Assembly: GCA_037447605.1 (NCBI GenBank)
Contig: CM074811.1
Span: 588,741-641,418, forward strand
Length of the DNA: 52,678 nt
Reading direction: 5' to 3'
Source: Zygnema circumcarinatum
Lineage: Eukaryota > Streptophyta > Zygnematophyceae > Zygnematales > Zygnemataceae
Position numbers and translations under genes: made by a program. The notes under the pieces are model-generated. The model did no database searches. It saw nothing but the letters and a program-made list of their open reading frames with translations, and was not told where the DNA came from. This document shows, piece by piece, positions 11,230-44,257 of the stretch; position 1 is the first letter of the stretch; every line of letters begins with the position of its first letter.

Positions 11230-14200
11230 TCAAAGTATGCGCACAAAGGAGGTCGCTTCTTGCCTCTTCTTTTGCACATACAGGCACACCCCAAACCCCG
11301 CGAGGACGAGTCCCAAGGCTATGGGAACAGCGATCAGCGCAACGGCGGCGATTGAAATCGACCTCTTGTCCTTCTGCGCTCACATGTAACAACAGCTCCT
11401 AAAGTTCGTTAAACCCTAATCCCAGGCAAGCAGAAGATGAAAGCACATTGTGCATGAATTCATGTAACAACAACCGAATTCGTTCGATAAAGTAAACTGG
11501 CCTCTCTAATGTCAGTTTCATATTCCACCGTACGCACAGAAGTAAAGTCATATGGTTATGATCTTAGAATGTCAGATTCCGACTATTGACTTTGTCGAGG
11601 GTCCAGGGCACAATACCGTATTGGCGTCGTCGTCCCCAAGAACGTCCAAGTTGCCGGCCGGCGCCGGACTGTCGGTGGCGGTGCCGTTGAAGTCTGCCGG
11701 CAGGGGAGCCGCCGGCGGCTGTACGGCCAGGTCGGGCGCCAGCGCCGGCGCGCTCACTTCGGCCGGCCCAGCGGTTTCTGTGACGGTGGCCGTCGAGTTT
11801 TCGCCGGCCGGCAGCGTCACTTCTGCCGTCGTCGTGTCGCTGCCGTTCCCCGGCCGGCGTACGGACGTGTCGGCGACGGCGATGGCCGGCGACTGCCCGA
11901 TTTTCCATGTGCCGACGAGCTGTACACGTGGCAAGCTCCGATTCGTCATAATCAGAAGAGCTCAACAAGGGAACTCCCTGTTAGTTGAAACTGTTAAATT
12001 GAGAATTCGCTTCATGGAACTGTTTTGAAAAACTGACGTTCCATGTAGTTCCGCCGAGGCTGACGAGGGTGTACTCTGGCGGGGCACGCGAGGTGTCACG
12101 ATCTCCGGAAAAAGCGGAGAATCCGACGGTTCCTGTGCATCCTTCGAATCCGAAACTCGGGTCCGAAAGGACGGTCAGGATCGACTGCGACGTGACGTCC
12201 TCACCTGCGAGGCGCCCAAACCATGAACTTTTCTAAGTACAACAAAACATTGTAAGGCATAGAAGCATGAAAACAATGTTATGGAAACAATGTTGAAGTC
12301 CCCAATGCCGCACCTTTTTGTATGGCGGTGGAAATCGCGACATAGAATGCCCACACGGCGTCGATCAAGTACGGCACAAACGCTCGTGGTTTCGTGTATC
12401 GCGGGAAGCGAGGGAAGGTCAGGAGCCCCGGGTAGGACGAGTACGTGAGGGAGGCCCACGTATCGAGGTATCTCCGATACGGGGAGGTCTGGGACGTGTT
12501 GCCCTCTGCATGTGGGAGGGAGAAAAATCAAAAAGACTTTTTCAAGTATAGTGGATAGAGTGTCATTTGTACTTGCTTCTTCTGTTGAAATACTTGGCAT
12601 TGACCAGAACCATACCTATCACACTTATGTGAGTGATGGAAAGCAGTTGAGAGTTTTGACCTTCATATTCAGATTGCAAGATTCTCTCGCTTCATATCGA
12701 ATTCGAATGGGAATGCGAAGGACTGAGTTTGGATGTCACGTACCGTGCGGATAAAGGCCAATCTCTCCTTGCATATTGTACGCTAAGTTCCGATATGTCT
12801 CGCCTGAAATAAGAAAGCAAATTTCATTTATCTTTTGTTGTAACATATCAATGAACGGCTTGAGAGTGAGCGAGAGAGGGAAAGAGAATGGTAAGGAACC
12901 TCTACTTTAGTATGGGCCTCTTTTTTTTCATTGTGTTAAGGAACCGATAGTCGTCCATAGGATAACTTGAACCTTAAGAAACTTGATCCTTTGGAATTTC
13001 CAAACATTTTAGGTTGTTAGAAAGTTGAGGTTTCCCACCTTCTCCGATGAGGTCGAATGCCGTCGCGCCATCTGTCCCGAAGTACCACCATGGATAGTCC
13101 AACTTTCCCTGCATGCGCGCACATAGGGAGTCGCCATGGCCGTTCAACGTTTCACGCGAGAAAGAAGAGAAGCTACTGCGAATGAAACTAGTGAATGAAG
13201 TTTCATTCATTAATATTTCAATCTTAGCCACATCTCCACAAAGCTACATGCACCTTCCCTCTTTTGTCGTTATCCCTTCTCCCCCCCCCCCTCCTCTCCT
13301 AACGCTCATAGTCTTTATCTTTCGTCCTTAGGTCCTCTATGACCGGTTACTCGTGGTTCCCCATGTTGTTGTTTTCCATGTACATTTCATGGCATCGCCA
13401 TCGTGAGACCAATGCAAAAATTTGTCCCCTTTCGATGCTCACCGAGGCCATGGCCGCCTCCCACAGGCCCTCCGCCACCTTGGGAGTGGTCGCCATCAAT
13501 ACGGGCACGCGCGGCTCCGCCTCAATGCTGCTGAAGAGGTACTCGTAGCCGCCCTGCGGTGCATGCACCGGGACAGGCAGGGCGACCACATCCATCGGCC
13601 TGCTCCTCTTCTCGTTCGCCACAATCACTTCCTCCTGCACAGTGTTTTGGAACAAGATGCTCGTCAAGGAGAGCCCATTTCAGACCTGTGTGTATGCAAG
13701 TTATGTGAACAAAATTAGGCCACATTTCGACCGAGATTGACATGGGTTTTTCTATGTGTTGTTGAGGACAGATTCATGCTTACAAAAAGGCTGTTGAGCA
13801 GACCCCTTCCGTACGCTTCGTCGCTGTATAACACATAGATCTTTGTGAAATTGAACAGAACAGCCTGCATGGACATGCCCCCCTCCTGGTCACGGGACAT
13901 GGAACCACGAGTGCTTAGAACGCAATCGCTTGCTGCTCCTCTCTGCAAGATCAGGACACTTTGTCTCTATTTCGACCATGGTTAAAGCCAAGTCAACTCA
14001 GTTCGAGTCAGTCAACTCAAATGTCGAGTCATACCGAGTCCACCAGCGCCTTTGCCTGATAAGTATCCGGATACCTGTAATGAGCGGAAACCAACCCATC
14101 CTTTTCCATCATTCATCTCTACACACTCCAAAAGCGAAATCCCGATCTGAAAATTCTAAGCACAAATCAAAGCTCTATCCAAAGTCCATGCACTCTCCCA

Positions 14201-15929
14201 CCACATTCAGCACCTACCCACTCGCCGCCCCAAAGCTGAAATGGGCCAACCCGTTACGGTGTGAGCAGAGGGGGCTTACACGAGTCGGAAGAAAGTGGGG
14301 TACGAGGTTCGATCGCTAAGTTCGGGCGCAGTGGCAGCGAAGGAGATGAGCGGGATTCCGTGTTGCCCCAAAACAGAGGCGGCCCCAATGGCGGCTTCAG
14401 AGCACGCGGGACCCACCACGCCGACTACGCCACTTCGAACAAGACGCTGCATGGAAGGGGCAGTACGGAAGGGAGCCGAACGGAATGACATGAGCATGGA
14501 CGGCCCAAGTGCGTGTAAAGGATGATCATAGATGCAATGTGTGTATTTGTTTCTTCCAAATAACGAATTGAGGTATGTGATATAGAATAGTACAAGAGAG
14601 TTCGAGTACGGGAGGGGCGGGAGGAGGGGCGGGAGGGAGGGAGGGAGGGAGGGAGGGAGGGAGGGAGGGAGGAGGAGGAGGAGGGAGGGAGGGAGGGAGG
14701 GAGGGAGGGAGGGAGGGAGGGAGGAGGAGGGAGGGAGGGAGGGAGGAGGGAGGGAGGAGGGAGGGAGGAGGAGGGAGGGAGGGAGGGAGGGAGGGAGGGA
14801 GGGAGGAGGGAAGTAGGGGGTGATGCATGCAGATATGTGGAATGAGATAGGAGATTCTACTACACTCTAGGGTCGTAAAGCGGCTTCGTTCCGTGTGTCT
14901 ATGGAAAGGGTTGCAATATAAAATTGAACAGGCGAAGGAAGAGACTTTCAATCAAATCAGCAGCTAGGAGCAAAAAGGAAAGGGGAGAAGAAAGTGGAAG
15001 GGTGGAGGGAGGTATCGGGGCAGAAAGGGAGGAATCGAAGAGAGCAAAGGTGCAAGAGGGAGAGAGGTGCTCTTTACCATGGCCCCTTCCTGCGCGCTCC
15101 GACTGCTGCAGTCGGAGTTCTGCACGAACAGCTGCACACGGAAACTGCTCTCATAGTCGGCCCCTAAAAGCTCCACCGCCACTCGGAGGGCAGAAATCCT
15201 GATGTTGGGAGAGGGAGGAGGGAGATGGCGAGGGAGGGGGAGAGGGAGAGGGAGAGGGAGAGGGAGAGGGAGAGGGAGAGGGAGAGGGAGATGGAGATGG
15301 AGAGGAAGAGGGAGAGGGAGAGGGGGGGGTCTCGATAAGAAGTGAGTCTTGCTTGAAGGTGTGTGTGTGTCGATAGATAGGAAGGGAGAGGGAGGGAAGA
15401 TGGAGGTGAGAGAGCGAGGGAAAGGTGGAGAAGAAGAGGGAAAGAGAGAAAAAGAGAGAGCCGCGCACGCATGCATGTGATAACAGCTGTTATGAGAGCC
15501 CTTCGAGAATGAAACAAAAGAAAGAAAACATGAAATTTTGATGTCCTCCTTCAAAGGAATATCGCTGTTCTGGTCAGCGTCTGTCTTCATCGCTTGAACG
15601 AATTCTGTGATAGTCTACGGAGTGCGAGAAAGATGGAAGCAAAAGGGTGTCTTCGCCGTTGAAAGTATACTTCAAAATTTCGAGCAAGCTGTTGCGATGT
15701 TTCCAACAAACTATTTCGAGTATATTTAAATTCAAAAGTGGGGAGGGGAGAGGGAGGGGGTAATGGGCTGGTCGTATTCTCACCACTCATCCGCTAAGCG
15801 GAGCGGAACGGCGGAGTCCGTATCGGGGTATGGAGTGAGGAAGCCGATACGGATGGGGGAGGGGAGGGCGGAGCCCACCGCCATGGAGAACGTGAGAGAT
15901 GCGAGAAGGACCGGTAGAAGCGGAGACAT
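11230..15929 (-). CDS. Single-pass receptor with ANF-type ligand-binding ectodomain
   Basis: Eleven exons: 15929-15784, 15198-15078, 14446-14280, 13913-13784, 13634-13443, 13108-13039, 12803-12744, 12505-12314, 12204-12038, 11919-11617, 11373-11230. They sum to exactly 564 codons (563 aa). An in-frame TGA upstream supports the start. Residues 1-21 form a signal peptide. The mature protein opens PIRIGFLTPYPDTDSAVPL, the first strand of a type-I periplasmic-binding (ANF receptor, PF01094-like) domain. Conserved blocks follow: VVGPACSEAAIG (98-110), ISFAATAPELSDRT (123-136), IYVLYSDEAYGRG (170-182), WYFGTDGATAFDLIGE (260-275) and VPYLIDAVWAFYVA. A Thr/Ala/Pro-rich stalk (about 430-510) leads to one hydrophobic helix (about 522-545), then a basic stop-transfer KKR and a tail of about 15 residues. 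No 7TM, channel, kinase or cyclase domain follows, so the layout resembles natriuretic-peptide clearance receptors. The ligand and partners are unknown. Intron 3 of this model uses a weak acceptor (TTCTAAG). Confidence 0.85.
13330..13414. mobile_element. Partial second copy of the hairpin element, in a receptor intron
   Basis: The sequence from AGGTCCTCTATGACC to CATCGTGAGACCAATG matches the interior of the element at 1843-1938, with small gaps. It sits in the intron between receptor exons 13634-13443 and 13108-13039, close to the donor side. A palindromic GAATGAAGTTTCATTC near 13192 could be a decayed arm. The copy is diverged and lacks clear terminal arms. Confidence 0.55.
14612..14814. repeat. 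GGGA/GGA array in receptor intron 2
   Basis: About 200 bp of GGGA units with interspersed GGA on the plus strand, so CCCT on the sense strand of the receptor gene. The array could adopt triplex or G-quadruplex structure, which I infer only from composition. Confidence 0.9.
15202..15330. repeat. GGGAGA hexanucleotide array in receptor intron 1
   Basis: Near-perfect GGGAGA units on the plus strand, directly next to the acceptor of receptor exon 2. On the sense strand it forms an extended polypyrimidine tract that ends at the splice site. Confidence 0.9.
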
Positions 15930-16321
15930 CCTGAGGCTCAGCTGACAGCTGTGTAACTCTTCGCTATTTCACTCCTCTCTTGCCCTATTTATCTCTCTCT
16001 CCCTCACTCTCTCTACACACTTTCTCCCCTCTCCTTTCAGACCTCCTTTGCCCCCTCCCTCCCTTTACCTCTCCTTCCCTACAGTACAATTCCTCCCAAC
16101 CACTCTCCCTTTTTACCTTTCCAATCGTACCCAAGCTATCCCTTATTCCTTACTCGAGGCTCGAACACGCGACCTCACCTTCACCTGCGTCTGCCCGAAG
16201 AGCGCCTCCTTCTCCTCCTCGGAAGAAGGTGCGAGCTGAGAGTGGGGGACGGCTGGGGCGCTCGTGGTTTCCTCCTTGTCGGCGATGTCGGTGATGTCGG
16301 TGACAAGCTCGCAACTTGTTG

Positions 16322-16331
16322 TGCCACGTGG
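16322..16331. promoter_or_regulatory. G-box palindrome upstream of the receptor gene
   Basis: GCCACGTGGC contains the plant G-box core CACGTG. It lies about 395 bp upstream of the receptor start codon. bZIP and bHLH factors bind such sites in plants; use here is inferred from position only. Confidence 0.3.
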
Positions 16332-16539
16332 CAAGCGGTCGAGGTTGTCGCTTGCAAGTCGCTGGGCGGCATCGGAAAATCTTCATTTGTCCTTATCTGG
16401 TGAGGATTTGGCAGGTAGCGGATTGACATTAAGGTGCGTCGCAAAAATTTGCAAGTTGACAAAGGAAACGACAAGAATCGGACGGCACAGACGAGCTAGA
16501 TCTGTCCTGACGGGGTCCCGACCGTCGATTCGCGATTCG

Positions 16540-16583
16540 TGGTGGATCTCAGGTGGATCTCAGGTGGATCTCAGGTGGATCTC
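16540..16583. repeat. 11-bp tandem repeat, four copies
   Basis: Four head-to-tail copies of AGGTGGATCTC; the first begins with T instead of A. The repeat is intergenic, upstream of the receptor gene. Confidence 0.85.
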
Positions 16584-17171
16584 GGGCGTCCCGGGCGGCA
16601 AAAAGTCAAAAATTAGAATCTGTCAGGTTGGGTTAACGGCTGTTGACGTTCCGTCACGTCACATGAAGGAAGGTCACGTTTGTCGCGTAGGGCGGCTTAA
16701 CGTCGCGGGAAAGCGCAGGAGCCAGAAGTGGGGGATCTGAAAACGACAAGTAATTTCTTGCGGCGCTGGGCGGGGAGATTTGGTGCTTTTAGCGGAGATT
16801 GCGGCTTTTGTCGAGTAGCTAGGAGTAGATAAGGCAAAAGCTGGACGGGTTTTGTCCTTCGGTGTGTCGGGCTGTCGGCAAACCGTCGGGCGGCTAACGA
16901 CAAACTGACGGTTTTAACTGCAGGCCAGGAAGCAAACTTTTGTCGTATGTGACTGGGCTGTGTGGCTAAGCCAAGTCACGACAGTGACTGGTGTGACTGA
17001 TAGCCGAGTAAGGGCGTTAGTCATTGCTTGCAGTTTGCCTTTGGTCAGTTGGCCACAATGGCTGGCTAAGGATGGCTCCTTTTCCAACGTCCAACGGCTG
17101 GCGTGGAGGAGACAAGGCTACACGGAACAAGCGATTCGCATGCCAACCGAGGTAAATGCACCACCATGCAT

Positions 17172-17888
17172 CCGCCATCACCACATGAGAGGGAGAGAGA
17201 GGGAAAGGAAGGTGAGGGAGAGCGAGAGGGAGTGGGAGAGGGAGGGAGAGGGGGAGGGGGGAGAGGGAGTGGGAGAGGGAGAGAGAAAGGAGAGGGAGAG
17301 GGAGATGGACAGGGAGAGGGAGAGGGAGAGGGAGAGGGAGAGGGAGAGGGAGAGGGAGAGGAAGAGGGAGAGGGAGAGGGGAAGGGAGAGGGGGAGGGAG
17401 ATGAAGAGGGAGAGGGAGAGGAAGGAGAGGAAGAGGGCGAGGGAGAGGGAGAGGGAGAGGAAGGAGAGGGAGAGGAAGGAGAGGGAGAGGGAGAGGGAAG
17501 GGGAGGACGAGGGAGTGGGGGAGGGAGGGGGAGGAAAGGGAGAGGGGGGAGATGGGGAGAGAGAGGGAAAGGGAGGGCGAGACGAGCGATAGGAGAGGAG
17601 GGAGGAAGAGGGAGAGCGAGGGGAGAACGAGAGGGAGCGGGAGGGAGAGGATGGACGAGGGAGAGGGAGGGGGGAGGAAAGGGAGAGGGGAGGAAAGGGA
17701 GAGGGGGGAGAGGGGGAGAGAGAGGGAGAGGGAGGGCGAGGAGAGGGATAGGAGGGGGAGAAGAGAGGGAGGGAGAGGAAGAGCGAGGGGAGAACGAGAG
17801 GGAGCGGGAGGGAGAGGGTGGACGAGGGAGGAGTAGGGGGAGGAAAGGGAGAGGGGGGAGAGGAGGAGAGAGAGGGAGAGGGAGAGGA
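17172..17888. repeat. Long GGGAGA/GGAGAG array
   Basis: About 700 bp of purine-only sequence on the plus strand, built from GGGAGA units with GGGGGA and GGAAG variants and longer internal duplications (blocks around 17610-17700 and 17770-17860 resemble each other). Long open frames in all phases here are artefacts of the repeat. Confidence 0.92.
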
Positions 17889-18018
17889 GCTCGTTCAAAA
17901 ATGCGCTTAGTACTGCCTCCTTGGTCCTTATTTAGAAGCGGTAGTACGCCCCTACACAAGAGTTCCAGAAGTCTCTCTCCACCCCCCTCTCTCTCTCTCT
18001 CTCTCTCTCTACCCCCCT

Positions 18019-27186
<9,168 letters not shown>

Positions 27187-28892
27187 GGCGCCGCTGAAGA
27201 GGAGCCCTCCTCGTCCTCCCTTCTCCCTCCCTCTTCCCTGCTGCCCCGCCCCAGGGTTCAGGGCCTCCGGAAGTTTAGGGTTCCTTCCAACGGGACATTT
27301 CAGGGTTCAGGGCGGGCGGAAAATTAGGGTTCCTTTCAACGGGAAAGTTTTAGGGTTCAGAGCGTGCCGAGGTCCAAAAATTAGGGCTCAGGGTTCCGTG
27401 GGATTCCCGCGACGCAGTTGGGAGGCGTTCCATGGGCAGAAATTTGGTTCCCGTTTCTTCAGATACTGCACATGTGCAGATTCAGACAGTTTATTGGGGT
27501 TCTATGTCCTTGTCACAGGTAGGGCAAAAATTAAGAAATTAGTTTTCTTAGCTTAAGGAAGTAAATGAAGCCGAGATTTGCCCGTTGCCTCCGGACTTTC
27601 AGGAATCAACCATGTTACGCCACGTGGCCTCAACCGTCACCCCATTGGCTGGCCATGTGCCGACGGCTGTGTCCGTACATAAAATGTTGTACGAATGTTG
27701 TACTTGAATGTAAGGAGACGCGCGCAACCGTCGATTGGTGCCTGCCTGGATTTAAATCGGACGGCTGTGAGTGGCCAGATCCGATTGACCGGAACGTCGC
27801 GAATTTCAGGCGGACAATTCGACAAAATTGGAAACCACAAACCGACGTTTGCGGGAAAAAAAAATTAAATATAAATATTGCCAAAAAAAACCATCTCTGC
27901 CCAAGGGGGTTCGCCTTACATTTGGAACAGAAAAGAAAATTATTTGGACAATGGTCAAGGTGGAACTCGCCAAAATTTCGGGCAACGAGCAAATTAGGTG
28001 TTTGGTACTTTTTTTTTTTTTTGGGAGCCCAATAGTCCAAAGCCAAACCAATGTCTCTCGTTCAATTCAGCCCAGAAAAATTGAACAACTAAAAATTCTC
28101 CAAACGTATCCGCACTTGTCAGTTTCTAGCTATAAACTCGCTTACGTCACGAAAGTTACCCAATCCGTACATGCTCCTCGCATGGTGACGTCACTTCCCC
28201 TCAGTTCCGGAGCTGCCCGTTGCTTCCAAGATAATTTCATCTCTTTACATCGGCCAGGAAAAATGTTTCCGGCTCCACGTGCCTTCACCTGAATGGCTCT
28301 TGAATATTTTTATTTTTTTTTCGTTTTATTTTATGCAGTTCATTCGATCCCACAAACCGCCGGTTGCAAACCTCGTCGCGAATTTCAAACCCACGGTTGC
28401 GAGAGACGGAGGGCTGCCGTAATTTTTTTTCGCACGTGCGGGAACAGCTGCCAACTGGCGGCGGTCCTGCAAAGGTGCTGCGAGGAAGTGGGAGAGAGAG
28501 AGTGAGAGACAGAGAGAGTGGGAGGTGGGGAGGGAGAAGGGAAGGGCGGGAGGGGCGGAAATTAGGGTTTTTTAAAGAACGTTCAACGCTCTTCTAAACT
28601 GGCGTAGAAATGCGTTGAAGTGACGGAACTGTCGCAACATGCGGTTGTAGGGTTCGGAAGCGTCGGCAGCAGGTGGAACTTGGAGCAAGTTGAGGTTTGA
28701 TTTTGCTCTTGAGAGCAAATCGGTTTATTTTTGCCAATTTTTGGCTATTCTTTTGGGAGAAGACATTTGGAGGGCATTTAGGGTTTGCAGGAAATGGAAT
28801 TTTGGCAACTCTAGCATATGGAAGGAGTGTCTTAGGGGAGAGGGAGAGAGGGGGGGGGAGAGATAGGGGGGAGTGAGAGAGGCGCGGCTGCA
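27187..28892. promoter_or_regulatory. Divergent promoter region between PNPase and SPIKE1
   Basis: The two start codons (27186 minus, 28893 plus) face away from each other across 1.7 kb, so this stretch must hold both promoters. It contains the telobox duplication at 27253-27360, CACGTG boxes near 27165 (inside PNPase exon 1) and 27622, A/T runs near 27857-27890 and 28009-28022, and a purine-rich section (28490-28560, 28840-28880) just before the SPIKE1 start. No third gene is convincing. Open frames of up to 156 codons lack family features. Confidence 0.5.
27253..27360. repeat. Duplicated telobox-bearing block near the PNPase start
   Basis: Two copies of a block of about 50 bp carry TTTAGGGTTCCTTCCAACGG / ATTAGGGTTCCTTTCAACGG, and CAGGGTTCAGGGC precedes or follows them. 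On the PNPase sense strand they read AACCCTAA, the plant telobox. Teloboxes are common near transcription starts of plant translation and ribosome-related genes. A regulatory role here is inferred. Confidence 0.6.
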
Positions 28893-42829
<13,937 letters not shown>

Positions 42830-43367
42830 GGGGAGAGAGGGAAGGGGAGAGGGAGAGGGGGAGGGGTGGGAGAATTGTGTATTTATTGGGGGATTAGGTA
42901 GGTAGAGAGAGAGGTAGTGGAGAAAGTCTTGAATTTTTCTTTGTGGGGGCAGGGCGGGGTGGGGGGGACCCTCCATGCTTGGAGGTGGATAGTAGGCGAG
43001 TTAGCAGGCTAGGAAGGGGCTAATTGTTTCTCAATTTATAAGGGCTGGAGGGATTAAGGCATAGTATAGGACAGGATTAGAGTGAGAGAGAGGGGGGGGG
43101 GGGGGACGAATGGGAGGAGGGAGAGGGGTAGGGCTGGTTTGAGCCAGTCCTTGTGAATATGCCATTTCCTTGCGGTGGCCTCCTATATTGTAGCTGTCGT
43201 AGAACGGTGAACGGAACTGTAGCAGGGAGTCTGCTCCTAGGGCTGGCTGGCTTCCCTTTTGTTTAGCGCACGTGCCTTCCTTCATTCCATCTCTGCATTA
43301 AGGCGCAGAGGAAATCACTACTATGTCCTGTGCCATGGTCATGACTCATCTGACATCCTCGCATGGC

Positions 43368-43416
43368 TATGTATGTATGTATGTATGTATGTATGTATGT
43401 ATGTATGTATGTATGT
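43368..43416. repeat. TATG tetranucleotide microsatellite
   Basis: About 12 perfect TATG units in the intergenic region upstream of the nonaspanin gene. Confidence 0.95.
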
Positions 43417-43436
43417 TTGCGCTGCTGCATGTGACC

Positions 43437-43565
43437 TTGCATGGTATGTCATGCCACCATAAGGAGGGCAGGTCATGCCATGCCATGCCTTGCCATGGAC
43501 TTGCACGGTATGTGATGCCACCATAAGGTAGGCATGTCATTGCCAGGTCATGTCGTGCCACGCCG
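43437..43565. repeat. 64-bp tandem duplication, CATG-rich
   Basis: Two copies, starting near 43437 and 43501, share TTGCA(T/C)GGTATGT, ATGCCACCATAAGG and GGTCATG motifs. CATGC steps between them suggest that the block itself grew from a short repeat. Confidence 0.7.
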
Positions 43566-44257
43566 TACGGCGACCGTACGGTCTCCTCTGAGAGAACGCG
43601 AGAACGAACGTCCTCGCGTTCGTACTCGTACTGTCGAGACTCGCGGACATGGCGACACATCTTTGTAATTTTTATGACATGTTGTTCCTCGAGTTCTGAA
43701 AGTTTTCGAAGCATCAATATGAAAAAGTTTCGAGTTCCTCAACCTGCCCGCTTTCTTCTTTTACTTTTAAGGTCAGCTGCTCTATTTCCGGATGCGGTCG
43801 TTGCAGAAAAACATTTCTTAAATTCCATACCGGAGCCGATTTCGACCAATCCCTGACGCGAATTACATTCTTTTTTTAGAAACTGGCTGCCCGAAGCCAT
43901 CTGATAGACTGGGCGTTCTTCACTCGGTCAGAAGAAAACATTTTCCTCCAGCAAAGTCAACCACAAAAAACATTATTCCAACTAACCCCGGCCCTGCCAA
44001 ACCGACGGACGCTGCCTGTCCCTGTTGCAGTTCTGCCCGTTCTCGGGAAAATGGAAGGTTAAGATTTCCCTCCACTTGGTACAGACGAATCGCAGCCGTC
44101 CGTGATTTCTTTTTTTTTATTTCTGCCCGGTCTGGGTGCTCCCTGCACCGTCTGCTGCCGTCAGGCGGAGGAGGGAGAGGGAGAGGGAGAAAGAGAGAGA
44201 CAGAGACTCAGAGGCAGGCAGGCGTAAGCAGGAGCAGGACCAGCCAGGAGCGTGGCC

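Larger units (their letters stand above)
15930..18018. other. Intergenic: receptor promoter side to phosphorylase 3' end
   Basis: Both neighbours are on the minus strand, so the left half is upstream of the receptor gene and the right end lies past the phosphorylase stop. The region contains a CT-rich stretch (about 15975-16130), a G-box palindrome at 16322-16331, an 11-bp tandem repeat at 16540-16583, a moderately GC-rich section with many GTCG/GACG motifs (16250-17000), and a large GGGAGA array at 17172-17888. A coding-like minus-strand frame at 16143-16334 is discussed as a finding. No gene is called. Confidence 0.5.
42830..44257. other. Intergenic: SPIKE1 3' side and TM9SF promoter side
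   Basis: The left part has GGGAGA-like sequence (42830-42870) and a G run (43092-43105) and would be the SPIKE1 3' untranslated region. The middle has the TATG microsatellite and a 64-bp duplication. A short hairpin (GAACGCGAG at 43592, CTCGCGTTC at 43612) and a CCGTACGG palindrome follow. The right part, including the GAGAGG/CAGAGA stretch at 44165-44215, is probably the promoter and 5' untranslated region of the nonaspanin gene. No additional gene is seen. Confidence 0.5.

Noticed and set aside
15587-15790. Possible extra receptor exon between exons 1 and 2
   Set aside because: Exon 1 (ending ...LADEW) joins exon 2 (ISALRVAVELL...) directly in the correct phase, and the candidate frames here introduce a stop.
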